Below the pieces are notes generated by a model that saw only the letters and a program-made list of their open reading frames with translations, had not been told where the DNA came from and ran no database searches. The position numbers and the translations under genes were made by a program. From assembly GCA_036346275.1 (NCBI GenBank), contig CM070719.1:14549185-14613184 (forward strand): DNA of 64,000 nucleotides. The letters run 5' to 3'. The stretch is from Otatea glauca. Lineage: Eukaryota > Streptophyta > Magnoliopsida > Poales > Poaceae. This document shows positions 1-11,639 of the stretch, piece after piece. The stretch's first letter is position 1, and every line of letters starts with the position of its first letter.

Positions 1-29
1 CGACTCAACACTCGAGTCTCAACACAACT

Positions 30-719
30 CTAAGACTGATCCTCCTCGGGCTCCCACTCTCGCTCCTCGGGATCCTCCTCTGACTCCTCCTCAACTGGCT
101 CCTGAGCTCCTTGGGTCACGCGCTCCAACTCATCCTCGATCGCCTCTAGGGCCTCTCCCAGCTCATTGATCATCCCGATGGTCAAGCACGGTCACCTCAA
201 GCTCTTGTTACGCCACTCGAGTGCCTCGCATACGCCTCCAAAGAATCGGGTAGTCTCTCTCATATGCTCCTCCTGGGCAAGGGCAAACTTCGCAAGGTGC
301 GTTGCAGTAGCACACTCGTCCTTCACGATCCGTCGGTGTCGGCATGCTTGAATGTCTGGGTGAAGTCGGAACACTGAGTCGTGAAGCTCGTCGGCGTAGT
401 CGCGGCAGACCCAGCAAAGGGCAAGTCGGGCAACCTCCTGAATTGCAACCTCGTACGAGAATCTTCTGGCGGAGATGTTGATTGGTCTGCTGGCTTCATC
501 ATTCTCCCGAGCGTAGATAATCAGCATGCAAATAAATCCTCGATGTACACCATTGACGGTCCAACTGCCTCCACGGTAAAGCAGACGGTAGAAGCCTCCA
601 AGCGTCTGAAGAACTCTCCACAGCTCCATGGCGTAGCCGCCAGCTGACTCCTCGAAGGTCGGAACGATCGGCATCTGCTCCACAAGAACTTTGAATAAGT
701 TCTCCTCCCGAAACGGCAA
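30..719 (-). pseudogene. pre-gag ORF of Gyp-A (one internal stop)
   Basis: A 230-codon reading frame between leader and gag, open except for one TGA at 192-194. The middle aligns by eye with the pre-gag proteins of Gyp-P and Gyp-Q (shared segments GGYAMELW-like, LLGGF-like, YAREN/YARER, SRPI.I, FEV.IQE.ARLA, THLA). The N-terminus, beginning MPFREENLFK, is about 25 residues longer than in Gyp-Q. The last 40 or so residues are strongly acidic (runs of Glu and Asp). I know no enzymatic motif in it. Rice RIRE3/RIRE8-type gypsy elements are reported, from memory, to carry such an extra ORF ('orf0') of unknown role. The TGA may come from CGA by C-to-T change. Function unknown; a structural or regulatory role is only a guess. 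Confidence 0.7.
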
Positions 720-870
720 GTAAAACGAATAAATTCAGCAAAGGCGAGAAGTAGAGAATGAGATGAGTCGAGAGTGTTTTATTAGTCAAATCTAAATTTT
801 CCTTTAGAAAATAGTTTTGGACACACACAGGACACTTCCATACTATCTAGGGCCAAGACCTACAACAAGA

Positions 871-882
871 TGCTCGATACCA
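871..882 (-). other. primer-binding site of Gyp-A (degenerate)
   Basis: On the minus strand TGGTATCGAGCA lies four bases inside the LTR end, where Gyp-P and Gyp-Q have TGGTATCAGAGC, the complement of the initiator Met tRNA 3' end. The first seven bases match and the rest are altered. Bases 720-870 between it and the pre-gag ORF are an untranslated leader without other recognisable content. Confidence 0.75.
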
Positions 883-1555
883 CCTCAGTAAGGACCCGAA
901 TCCATCGATTCAACCCACCGTGTTTACCGCACTAGTCCTGGATCAACGCTAGTGCACACAGCTCAACATTGGTACATATCACATCATACTTAACGATAAT
1001 AGAAATAATAGTTCATTTATTGGTATAGCTAAATGTATGATCTTATGACCTACTTACATTATTAAGCCACGCAGGGCAAGACTGAAATATAAACTAATAA
1101 TTAGCGCAATGATGTAAGAAAACGAGAAAGCTCATCAGTTCACCACAGTAACCGACAAGGTTCGACCCTAATGACTCGTGCCCTCTTGGACTTCTTCTTC
1201 CAACACAGTGTAGATTCTTCAACTGTTGATTATTGTTGTTGGCAAGGGTGAGTACTTTAAGCACTCAACAAGTTGTGCATGTAATGCAATTCTATGTAAC
1301 TATATGCAAGGCTTATTCCAATGGATAGGCGATCATGGCTATTTTGCAACAAGCGACATTTATGAACAAATACAAGAAATAGATTAAAAAGATCAGAAAC
1401 AAATAACAATAATAAATAATTTCAGATTTCTCAAGTAAACCAAGTTTCCAATCCTAAGTCAAATTCCATCTTCCACATGGCATTCTGCCATCCCAACCAC
1501 ATTGTCCAATTAATTAAGCTAACCCTTAACTGTAATTCCCGAGCATTGGTCAATA

Positions 1556-1579
1556 CCGTGAGCACGGCTATCCGAATAG
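1556..1579 (-). promoter_or_regulatory. doubled palindrome block in LTR A
   Basis: Two abutting dyads: CCGTGAGCACGG (perfect) and CTATCCGAATAG (one mismatch). The same pair recurs at the matching LTR position in Gyp-E, Gyp-P, Gyp-S and Gyp-Q. Function unknown. Confidence 0.6.
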
Positions 1580-2760
1580 TTTCACACCCTGCAAAGGTTA
1601 TGCACTTTACCCACGTGATACAACCAAACACCACCAAGGCGAGTGATTATAACAAAGCCTTTATAATGCTACCGGCTTAATCCGATACTACCCGCTAAGG
1701 TTTCAACACCGTGGGACTGGTTACCACATCCGGGGCCCCTCTTGCGCCATGTGAATTACTCCACAACTCGAACTCACACCGACCACGATAGTACCAAAAT
1801 TAAGACATTGCAAATTACTCATTAGGTGGCCCATACGGACATGTGGTTGCATGATTGACTCAGTCAAAGGCTTGCAAGGTTAAGTCCTTAGTGTGATCAA
1901 GGCAAGACATCCACATACCCTCTGCCCATCGGGCCCACCTTGTCATCCTCGCCCCTTGTCACTTGCCCCAATCTAAGTGATTATCACCCAATTGATTACC
2001 AAGCACCACGTGCCATCAACAATTCAACATCGCTATGTGACATGACTCGCCACAACAACTCAATCTCATCGTGTGATCCCACATGACACACAAGTTCATA
2101 ACTTTGTTCCATATTCCATTAATCAAGATTAATTATCAATGATTCTGACACATGTGATGACGTGGCATGGCTAAGCAACTAGTACGGACTAATCCTCCAA
2201 TGTTGATTATAATTATTAACGAACTATATTTAACCAATCTAGGGTGAAAATGGATCATGGCATACAATGACAAGGTAGGGTATAGATCAATCTGGTATAT
2301 TAGTTAAGCCCAATCTAATTTGAAACAATTGTATACTTGAAATATATGCAATAGGGTAAAACAAATATAGCAATTTTATAAACATGGGTTCAACATGATC
2401 AAAGCACAACTTGCCTTAGAATAGGTCCTGATCTGGTTCTGGAACTTGCTCTTGAGTTGCTGGATCTTCCTCCGAAGCGTCGCACAATTCAACGTCTACG
2501 CGTACCAAAGGAGAAAAGCAAATAAATACCAAAACAGAGAGCAAATGACCTCCAAAAATCAAATAAAATTCACCATTAAATAGATCTCAATTTTACAAAT
2601 TTTTAGAAATTTGATTCACTCAAATCCGAGTTAAATTACAAAAGATATAGCCTTTTTAAGTTTGAAATAAATACTGAAATTAACAAAAATCAGAAAATCA
2701 GAATTAACAGATTTATTTTTAAATCGAAAAATAGATTATTGCGTCATCATGACGGCACGC

Positions 2761-2768
2761 TGACGTCA
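2761..2768 (-). promoter_or_regulatory. TGACGTCA box of LTR A
   Basis: Perfect TGACGTCA palindrome, the core of plant bZIP (CRE/as-1-like) sites, at the LTR position where Gyp-P and Gyp-Q have two or three copies near a TATA box. The TATA-like stretch in this copy is weak. Confidence 0.5.
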
Positions 2769-4023
2769 GCCCTGGCGCCGGCCAATCAGAGCTTGCCACG
2801 TGGTCCCGGTGCATAGACTCGGTCCATGGCTTGGATCTGGTCCACCGTGGACCGGGTCTATGGCGCTTCGGTACCTGTGCCCACCACGCGGCACAATCTG
2901 GTCCGTTGCACGCACCGCTCGATCTGGTCCGAGGAAAACGAATCGAACGGTCACTGATGGCTCGAGACGTGGCGCGCATCAACCAACAGATCTAGATCCG
3001 ACGGCTCAGAACTTCTGGATCCGGCGATGGCTACGCGACGGCGAGTTCTTATCGGCAGCGAAGAAGAAGACCGGGGTAGCGGCGTTCCGGCGATATTCTG
3101 GCGACGATATGCTGCGGTTCTGCGCGAATCGGTCCGGCGAACTTGATGATGGCACCGGTGGCGGCGGAGACCCAACGGCGGCGACGAAACCGAGCGAGAA
3201 ACTCTCACGGTCCGAACCCCACTCCGGCGAGCTCCCGAGCACGCTTCTCGACCGATCTTGCGAAACCTTACCGATAAAAAGCTGCGGCGCACAAGGATGA
3301 ACCTCGGGTACTTGCTCCCCCCTATTTATAGCCTTGGAACACGCGCTCACAAGGAACCCTAGATCCTCCGTGGCGATAGGCGTGTCGGCGGACTCGAGTC
3401 CTTCATGGAGACGACAACCCCACCACCCGATCTGCTACCAACGCCCGGATCACTCCCGCACGATACGATCCGAACCGATCTTTCCAAATCTAACGGCGCG
3501 ATCTTATCCTTCCCGAATCGACGATATCTGAGCACCGCCTCGATCTTGATCCGACGGTTAGGGCGCGAGCACTGATGTGGCGATCTCTGGGCCACTGGAT
3601 AGGAATCGAACGACTACGAGCTAGGGTTTCGGGAGATGCGACCTGGGCCGACCGGGCCGCACCGACGCAGTCAGCGCCAGATGTTGGGCTTCGCCCAACA
3701 CTGTTCCAAGGTATTTTTTTAAAACTTTTTTAATTTAAATAATTCTAGGAATTCATTTAATTAGTTTTAGGCAAATAAATTATCAGGAAAAATCTCAGAA
3801 AAATCTCAAAAATACTTTGAGACATTCTGGACTCAAATGAAATATTTTTGGCAAAACTTTATTTTAACTTTGCACATATTTAAATAAATTTGAACAAAAG
3901 GGTAATAAACTTAATTTAAAATTAATTCAAATAAATCCAGAAAAATCCAAATAAATTCCAGAAAATCAAAAATGCACATTTAAGCAATAAAAACATAATT
4001 TGGCCAAATTTTGTGATGTTACA

Positions 4024-5088
4024 TGTGGTATTCATAGACGACATTCTTATCTATTCCAAAGATGAAGAAGAACATGAAGGACATTTGAGGATGTGTTAGA
4101 GAAGCTTAGAAAGCATCAGTTATATGCCAAGTTCAATAAGTGTGAGTTTTGGTTGAAGGAAGTTGCCTTCTTGGTACATATAATTTTTGCTAGAGGTGTC
4201 TTAGTAGAACCTGAAAAAGTGAAAAGTGTACTTGACTGGAGGCAACCCAAGTCAGTGCCTGACATTAGAAGTTTTCTTGGTTTAACAGGATACTACCGAA
4301 GATTAATGGAAGGATTCTCGAAGACTACAAGACCGCTTACCCAGTTGCTAAAGGAGAAGAAGTTTGAATGGTTTGAAGCTTGTGAGCAAAGTTTTTAGGA
4401 ACTAAAGGAAAGACTGACTACAGCCCCAGTGCTCATTTTATCGGATATTCGAAAGAACTTTGAAATTTTTTGTGATGCTTCAAGACAGGGACTTGGATGT
4501 GTCTTGATGCAAGAAGGCAAAGTAGTTGCATACGCCTCACGACAATTGTGGACATGAGGAAAACTATCCAACTCATGACTTGCAAATGGCTGCAGTTGTG
4601 CATGCACTAAAGATATGGAGGCATTATCTCATCGGGAATCGTTGTGAGATCTTCACTGACCATAAGAGTTTGAAGTATATCTTCACTCAAGTAGATCTCA
4701 ACCTAAGGCAAATAAGATGGTTGGAGTTAATCAAGGATTATGATGTGGGAATACATTACCATCCGGTCAAGGCTAATGTAGTTGCTGATGCTTTAAGCCA
4801 GAAGAGCTACTGCAATAATTTGATGATTCAAGAAGGACAACTTGCTCTTCACGAGGAGTTTCAGCGTTTGAATTTGGAACTAGTGGAGGAAGTTCCATCG
4901 CTGCTATGGAGATTCAACCAACCTTGGAGGATCATATCAAAAAGATGCAAAAGTTAGATAAAGAAGCTGCTAAGATCAAGGATAGAATAAAGGAAGGTAA
5001 AGCCCCAGGATTTTCAAAAGACAAAGAAGGAATAGTTTGGCTTGGAAAAAGTGTCTATGTACCGAATCAAAAAGAGATCAAGCGTTGA
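4024..5088 (+). pseudogene. pol: Gyp-X pol remnant: RT end, RNase H
   Basis: The fragment begins inside reverse transcriptase with the catalytic FIDD motif (4031-4042), then FLGLTGYYRR near 4275 marks the RT connection. RNase H follows (about 4430-4960, with the DASRQGLGC and TDHKSLKY signatures) and the start of the integrase N-terminal region ends at about 5088. Breaks: a frameshift near 4090, TAG at 4396-4398 where relatives have CAG, and a shift near 4550. The 5' side was separated by the Gyp-A insertion and the 3' side is lost at the junction with the Gyp-D LTR. Family: chromovirus-type gypsy. Confidence 0.85.
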
Positions 5089-6475
5089 TATTAAATAGAT
5101 CTCAATTTTATAAATTTTTAAAAATTTGAATCGCCTCAATCAGAGCTTGTATGAAGAAGAATGAGCTCTCGAAATATTCAAAAATCATAAAAATCAGAAT
5201 ATAGGAAAATTATTATTTTCTTGAATTATTTACCTATAGAAAGACCCTATTTATAACATCATCTGATGTCAGAACCGAAATAGGCCAATCTTTGGCAAAC
5301 ACGTGGCTGACGGTGCATAGACCATGTGCATGAGCCATAGGCACAGATCTCAGTGGACCGAGTCCATAGCCCTAATGTGACTTATGAGGGGGACTACATC
5401 ACAATGATGTGGCATAGAGACCAAGCACCCACGCAGGCACCACATTGATGCTCCAACTGATGTTGCACCGACCTGGCTGCCACATGGCATCCACACGTCG
5501 CTCACCAGATCCGCCACCTCGATCGATGGCGCGCAAGACCTTAGGGTCATCACCGGTGGGCAAGGCAGGGTCCTACAGCTAGAGCTCATCATCGCAGTTC
5601 TAAAGACGTGCTTACCCTCTCCTCTAGCGCACAGAATCAATGGCGTTAGCTCCTTCTCTGGTAGCAATGGCCTCCCTAGCAACTCGGCGTTCTGGTGAGA
5701 TTTCAGATCTAGCGATGAAGAGTTTCGCAAAATCGGCGAGATCTTCGTTATGGTGGCTCTTGCAAAACTTTTCAAAATCCGATGAATTTATGATTGATCT
5801 CTACGAATTAACTTGGGGTTCTGATCGCTCAACTTCTGGCAACCCTGATGCCTCCTTTAAACCGTCGCAAGAGTCCCATACGAGTTCAACACGGAGCTCG
5901 TGTCCATGGCGGCTGCGGAGCTTTGCTCCAAGTCTATCCTAGAGACGATGGCTGGCATTCGTCCATGTGTCATGATGGATGGACTTGATTGTCTGTACAT
6001 GGCTCAATCCAATTCAAACACAACATCCAACGGCCGCAACTGTCTAGGGTTCTGATCCAATTGCAACCACTTGATCACGATCCTACGGTCACGGGTCCAA
6101 GACACATACCACACGGGCCGATTGGGCTGAACCAAAGGATTGGGCTAGGTTTGGATTGGATTTCAGCCCAACTACCACTTGAATTATTTAAAAGCTTTTT
6201 CCTATTTAAAATAATCTCAGGATATGAAGTAACCCAAATAAAATAATAAAAATACTAGGAAAATTTTAGAAAAATTCATAAAAATATTTTAAGACATTTG
6301 GAATGCAAATAAAATATTTTTATCAAAATTTTATTTAAAATTTTCATAGAATATAATAATATCCATATTTCACATAATTGAAAAATACAATATAAATTCC
6401 AAATAAATATCAAAAATTCAGAAAATTCACAAAAACCATATTAAATCCAATTGAGCCAAAAATTGGGATGTTACA
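5089..6475 (-). repeat. 3' LTR of Gyp-D, truncated
   Basis: On the minus strand it starts TGTAACATCCC at 6475, directly after the polypurine tract. It can be followed for about 1.39 kb to the block 'ttaaatagatctcaatttta' (from 5090), which Gyp-A has at about 2576. The remaining LTR is absent and the sequence passes abruptly into Gyp-X pol. An open frame at 5350-5775 inside it has no recognisable product. Confidence 0.8.
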
Positions 6476-6490
6476 AAACTCCATCCCCTT
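6476..6490 (-). other. polypurine tract of Gyp-D
   Basis: AAGGGGATGGAGTTT on the minus strand abuts the LTR start at 6475, the position expected for the plus-strand primer of reverse transcription. Confidence 0.7.
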
Positions 6491-6536
6491 ATCAAAATCT
6501 CGATCCCGAAATTCAGGGCTAACTAAAGAGTAGGCT

Positions 6537-7800
6537 AGGAAACTTTGACTTCAAATCGTCCTCACACACCCAGTAAGCTTCACTTTCTGAATGGTTACTA
6601 CATTGTACTCTACAAAAGCGAATTGACCTATTTCTGGACTTGTGCTCCATAACATCTAAAATCTTAATCGATTGCTGATTACGAGTCAAATCTTCTTACA
6701 TATCAATTGCTTCTAATGATGTCTGCTCTGTTGGCACTCTGAGACACTTCTTAATCCAAGACACATGAAACACACCATGCACACCCGCCAATGATTGAGG
6801 CAACTCCAACTGATATACAACTCTCTTCAATGGCTCACAATTTTGAATGGACCAACATATCTTGGTACAAGCTTTCCTTTAGTAGGAAACCTTTTAACTC
6901 CTTTATGACAGGTAACTCTGAGACACACAAAATCATCTGGCTCAAAGCTCAACTCCAGTCGATGATTATTAGCATAACTCTTTTGTCTCAACTGAGCCAC
7001 TTTCAACCTTTCTCTCATCATGGCGATCTTCTCTTCAGCTTACTTTAGAATATCAGGCCCAAACACCAGTCATTCTTCTGTATCATTCCAATCCAATGGA
7101 GTACAACAGGGACGACCATATAAAGCTTCAAATGGTGACATTTGCAAACTTGCCTGGTAACTGTTGTTATAACTAAACTCAGCATATGGCAAACTTTTAT
7201 CCGATGAAGTAGCATAAACTCTTAGCATATCCTCTAAAATCTAATTAACTCTCTCAGTCTGACCATCTATCTGCGGATGATACGCTGTACTGAAATTCAA
7301 CAGATACCCATTGCTTCATGCAACTTACTCCAAAATCTCCAAGTAAATTGAGTACCTCTATTCGACACTATCTTCTTTGGCACTCCATGCAAATACACAA
7401 TCCTTGACATATATAGCTCTGCTATGCGATCTCCTGAGTAATTAGTCTTAACTGGTATGAAATGGGCAACTTTGATCAACCGATCTACTATGACCCATAT
7501 GGAATCATAACCACTCTGGGTTCTACGTAAACTAATAATAAAATCCATACCGATTTCCTCCCACTTTCACACAGGAATCTTCAACAGTTGTAATAAACCA
7601 GCAGGTCTCTGATGCATTGCCTTACTCTCTGACACACATCACATAAAGCAACATGCTCAGCAACTTCATGTTTCATATCAGGCCACCAAAACTTTTCCTG
7701 AAGATCTTGATACATTTTGGCACTTCCTCGATGAATTGAATACTTTGAATCCTGAGCTTCCTCAAGAATCAACTGCTTAAGCTCCTTCTTGTTAGGTACA
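6537..7800 (-). pseudogene. pol: Gyp-D integrase with chromodomain
   Basis: In coding order: the HHCC zinc domain (7581-7772; CDVCQR at its end), the catalytic core (7297-7548; GYDSIWVIVDRL, then VSNRGTQFT where the Asp of the usual SDRGTQF is Asn), the C-terminal part (6827-7021; KLVPRYVGPF, typical of gypsy integrases), and a chromodomain remnant (about 6537-6680; NRSIRF..VQ..NHSESEA, ending EDDLKSKFP). The chromodomain assigns the element to the chromoviruses, where it targets integration to chromatin. Several frameshifts separate the pieces, and one of the DDE residues is changed. Not functional as read. Confidence 0.85.
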
Positions 7801-9360
7801 GAAATTCAACCTTTAAACCACATAGTACCTTGATTATCCAAAGTAAAATCCTTGGCTAAGCTTTAAACTTTCTTAGACTTGATTCTATTGAGCTTTTATT
7901 GTCCTTCTGACCTTCTTGATCTGATCTTCCAGAGTCGGCTTTACTTTGAAAGTATCTAAGATTCCTTTTAGAACCACTTCCAATTTCAGTTTTTGAAGTT
8001 CCTTACATAACTCGCATTGATCTTCCTGATCTAGCATATTAGCACTCTGGCTCTTACGACTCAAAACATTACCTACCACATTAGCTTTTCTAGGATGATT
8101 GTAGATTCCCATATTATAATCCTTTATCAACTCCAATCACCTCCTTTGTCTCATATTGAGATCCGACTGAGTAAAGATATATTTTAAACTCTTGTGGTCC
8201 ATATATATCTCACATCTATTACCGATGAGATAATGATGCCACAACTTCAAAGTATGCACCACGACAGCTAATTCCATATCATGCATTGGGTAATTCTCCT
8301 CATGCGGCCACAATTGCCTTTACACATATGCAACAACCTTACCATTCTGCATCAATACTCATCCAAGTCCTTGTCTAGAAGCATCACAATAGATATCAAA
8401 ACTGTTCTGAATATTTGGCAACACTAACACTGGTGCTACCATCAAACGCTTCTTTAATTCCTAAAAACTCTTTTCCCACTCTGATGTCCATGCAAACTAC
8501 CTTTCCTTTTTCAACAACCACATAAGCGGCTTAGCAACTATTGAAAATCGTTTGATAAATCAACAATAAGATCCCATCATTCTTAGAAAACTACGAATCT
8601 GGGTAACTGACTTCGGTTGCTCCCAATGCAACACTGCTTCCATTTTTCTCAGATCAACATCAACTCATTATAGCAGTCATTACATGTCCAAGGAATTCAA
8701 CTCTCTTTTTCCAAAAGTCACACTCGCTAAACTTAGCATATAGCTGTTGCTCTCGCAGCTTTTCAAGGACTAATCTTAAATGTTCCGCATGCTCTTCCTC
8801 CAACTTGGAGTAAACAAGTTATTATCAATGAACACAATGACAAACTTGTCTAGATATTCCATGAAAACCTTATTCATCATGTTCATGAAATACGCAGGAG
8901 CATTGGTCAATCCAAAAGACATGACTGTAAACTCATAATGTTCATATCATGTAAAGAACGCAATCTTAGGAACATCCTCCGAATGAATCTTCAATTGATG
9001 ATATCCTAATCAAAGATCTATCATGAAGAAAACTCCAGCACCTCTTAACTGATCAAACAAATCATCGATCTTAGGCAACGGATACTTATTCTTGATCGTC
9101 ACTTCATTAAGTGCACGATAGTCAATGCACATTCTTAAGCTTCCATCTTTCTTTCTGATGAATAGGACAGGTGCTCCCCATGGCGATGAACTAGGTCTCA
9201 CAAAACCTTTCTCTAGCAACTCTTCGATCTTCTACTTCATATCAACCAACTCATCGGTAGACATTCGATACGGTCTTTTTACTATTGGTGGTATACCAGG
9301 CACTAACTCAATCACAAACTCAATATTCCGATCTGGCGACATACTAGGCAAATCTTAAAA
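7801..9360 (-). pseudogene. pol: Gyp-D reverse transcriptase and RNase H
   Basis: RT begins near 9250. The segment 9010-9219 holds the SSPWGAPVLF, RMCIDYRALN and YPLPKIDDLFDQL signatures. The catalytic motif is changed: at 8821-8832 the frame reads FIDN instead of FIDD, removing one metal-binding aspartate. RNase H lies at about 8480-8120 with TDHKSLKY-like sequence partly lost, followed by a linker (7885-8136). Many one-base breaks separate the pieces. Confidence 0.8.
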
Positions 9361-10800
9361 GAAATATCCGGGTATTCTCTGACAACTGGCACTTGCTCCA
9401 AACTAGTCTTCAGAAAAAAATAACTTTTTTTTGCCAATAGCAAATCTTCTAAACTGACAACTTTCACATTGAATACTATTAAACTGATCATCATTACGCA
9501 CATATCATTATCAGATAAACATCTGACCCTTCATTTTTCAATAACGCTTTTATTCCAAAGCTTCACATACGAGCATATCAACCATCTTTATTTTATTTCT
9601 TTCAACAAGGAAATCCTTACATGGATTTCATCACTAATCACTTTCCTTTACAGGTGAAGACATGACATTGTACAAAATAGCATCCTTGTTCCAGACATCC
9701 TCGGTAGTGTCCTTATTGAAACACCTCTTCTTTGAACGCTTCTTCGCACAAGCTGCTCTTGATATTCCACTGCTCAATCCTAGTGTTATGAACTTGACTG
9801 AGGTGACTTCTGGAATAGTCATAGTTAACGAAAACACTTGACCCTTTCATGGATATTGTTTAATCAAATGACCTTCCTCATGACAGTAATAGCACAAACG
9901 TTCGCATCGTTGTGCCTTGTTGGGCGTTATTTCGGGCACCATGTTGCTCTTCCTGTGAATCCTATCTTGTCATTTCTTAGGGCACCCCTAGCCTAATGAT
10001 CTTCCTCTCCACACAAGAAACATACTGTTGGTGATGACCACTTAATGCTTTCTTGATGAAGGTTGACAGGATCAGAGTGTTGCTTCTTTAACTCTTCAAG
10101 TGACATGGCACATAAAACTAGTGTTCCGCATTCTTTTGCTAATTCTTGTGCAATTGTGGCTCGGAGATTCTCTTGCTGATGCTAGGTTACAATGTAACTA
10201 TCGGATCCAAGGGACATTGAGCTGGGCTATGATCTCGACCTTCACAAAGATAACATGTGATGTTTCTCATAGGACATTCTCCATGGGAATGATTTCCTTC
10301 ACAACTGGAGCAATTGATCGCATGCTCATCAATAGTATGTCTTATTTCTCCATAGCGAATGCATGCATGATCTTCTGACTTGTTCGGATGACAACACTTC
10401 AAAGAAAAACATCCAGATCTCGTATATGGTGTAGGGATAACATTCTTCTCCGAATTCACTGTGACCACACTATCATCTGGTAGGGTGAAGTAATGACGAA
10501 AAGTAGCAACAAACTCATCCCAAGAGATATTTCGTGGGGCTTCATGGGCAGCACAATATTTCTTCCACCATTCAGTAGCAATTCTTTCCAATTAATGAGA
10601 AGCATACAGGACCTTCTCCTCATCTTTACACTGAGCAATAAGTAACTTCCTCTTGATGGTATTAAGCCAATCATGCTTTCAAAGGTGAAACATTTCCAAA
10701 AAATCTCGGCGGACGAGTCTTTATGAAATCTGACAACCCTGAGTAGGAACAAGGATCATTGAAACCAGCTTGAGACTCACAGTTGGCATTGGCTTGATTA
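9361..10800 (-). pseudogene. gag: Gyp-D gag (capsid and zinc-knuckle array) and protease region
   Basis: The capsid core is at about 10456-10720 (EWWKKYCAAHE, ISWDEFVATFR, matching EWWENFCAAHE of Gyp-P/Q). The middle capsid segment present in Gyp-P/Q seems shortened. Five knuckle-like motifs follow: 10322-10363 (damaged, CIRYGEIRH), 10274-10312 (CSSCEGNHSHGEC), 10214-10255 (CYLCEGRDHSPAQC, canonical C-x2-C-x4-H-x4-C), 9982-10022 (one-base break) and 9853-9894 (last Cys is Tyr). Gyp-P/Q show one knuckle only. Sequence 9361-9840 should contain the protease but I cannot identify an intact DSG motif. Confidence 0.75.
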
Positions 10801-11620
10801 GTCGCATTCTACATTTGCTGCACCATTGCATACATCAACTGAGTCTGAGTAGCCAAGAACGCTCCAAAACTCCGTATATCTAGTTGTGATGACGGTTGGG
10901 AAATTTACCCATCATTGATATTCTTACTGGGTTAGTTACCACTTCCACTAGCTCCGTTGGTTCCAGCAGTCTGAACCATCTGCTTGATTGCTTCATAGGA
11001 TTAGGGAAGAGGGAAATAGCATAGGTAAGAAATAGGGATCCTAATGCAGGAGAGAATAGGTTTAACCTAACAACTTAACAAATCAATATTAATAGCTTGG
11101 TATGGTTGCTTACATAAGCCTAAGAGCTATGCAACACATACTGCACACTTAGTAATCATGGGAGAACCAATTTAACCTAAGCACACAAAACTACCGCCTA
11201 CATGGGTGACACTCCTATCTTAGGCAGACGCGACTCCCACACTTGAATCTCAATCGGCTACTCCAAGCACTGGATCTTCTAGCTTTCGGGAGACTTCATC
11301 GATCCACTCCTCCTCGAGCTCGATGATTCCTTTCTTTACGATCTTTAGCGTAGCAGCAGGAATTCAATGCTTTCTCTTTAGGTGTGGTACTTTATCAACT
11401 ACTAAAGCAACACAGGTAACATTTTAGACTGATCCAGCAATGGAAAGAGAAGGAAATTTCAGCAAGGGAAAAGAATAGAAGAATAAGATGAGTCAAAAAC
11501 TTATTATTCCTTCAAGTTAAATCTTAATTAAGAAAATAATTCAGAAGGTCCTAAAGAGACGACCAGACTTCTAGGGCCAAGACATACAGTCAGTTTGGAT
11601 GCCATTGGAAAGTTTGGAGT
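10801..11620 (-). other. Gyp-D leader, possible pre-gag remnant, degenerate primer site
   Basis: No open coding region is seen. At about 11270-11350 the minus strand encodes a short acidic stretch (IIELEEEWIDE) reminiscent of the acidic tail of the Gyp-A pre-gag ORF. Bases 11470-11600 match the leader of Gyp-A. The primer site near 11600-11612 reads TGGCATCCAAAC, with only part of the tRNA-iMet complement left. Confidence 0.5.
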
Positions 11621-11639
11621 ATGTTAGGGCTGGATGCGA

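Larger units (their letters stand above)
1..4023 (-). mobile_element. Gyp-A: Ty3/gypsy element, 5' part only
   Basis: Minus-strand LTR retrotransposon whose 5' LTR (887-4023), primer site (871-882), leader (720-870) and pre-gag ORF (30-719) are visible; gag and pol lie beyond the left edge. The first 30 bases match the spacer that follows the pre-gag ORF in Gyp-P and Gyp-Q. Its insertion point is the junction 4023/4024, inside the RT gene of Gyp-X, so it is younger than Gyp-X. The expected 5 bp target copy next to the LTR is TGTGG (4024-4028); its partner is outside the window. Classed as chromovirus (Tekay/Del-like) from its relatives in the window. Confidence 0.85.
887..4023 (-). repeat. 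5' LTR of Gyp-A (3.1 kb)
   Basis: Read on the minus strand the LTR starts TGTAACATCAC at 4023 and ends next to the primer site at 887. It shares blocks in the same order with the LTRs of Gyp-P, Gyp-S and Gyp-Q: an AT-rich first part, a GC-rich segment (about 2750-3700), a TGACGTCA box, a conserved AT-rich block near 2560-2700, a doubled palindrome (1556-1579) and a GAGTACTTTAAGCACTC dyad (about 1250). Open frames within the GC-rich part (2719-3595, both strands) are composition effects, not genes. Confidence 0.85.
5089..11615 (-). mobile_element. Gyp-D: Ty3/gypsy chromovirus, both ends damaged
   Basis: Minus-strand element read from right to left: degenerate primer site (about 11600-11612), leader, gag with several zinc knuckles (about 9850-10800), protease region, RT, RNase H, integrase with chromodomain, polypurine tract (6476-6490) and a 3' LTR cut off at 5089. 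The 5' LTR is missing: next to the primer site a plus-strand LTR piece of Gyp-X appears instead. Gag and LTR differ clearly from Gyp-P/Q, so this is a separate family of the same lineage. Confidence 0.8.

Noticed and set aside
2719..3595. Open frames up to 166 codons around 2800-3300
   Set aside because: Located inside the Gyp-A LTR, overlapping on both strands, no recognisable protein.
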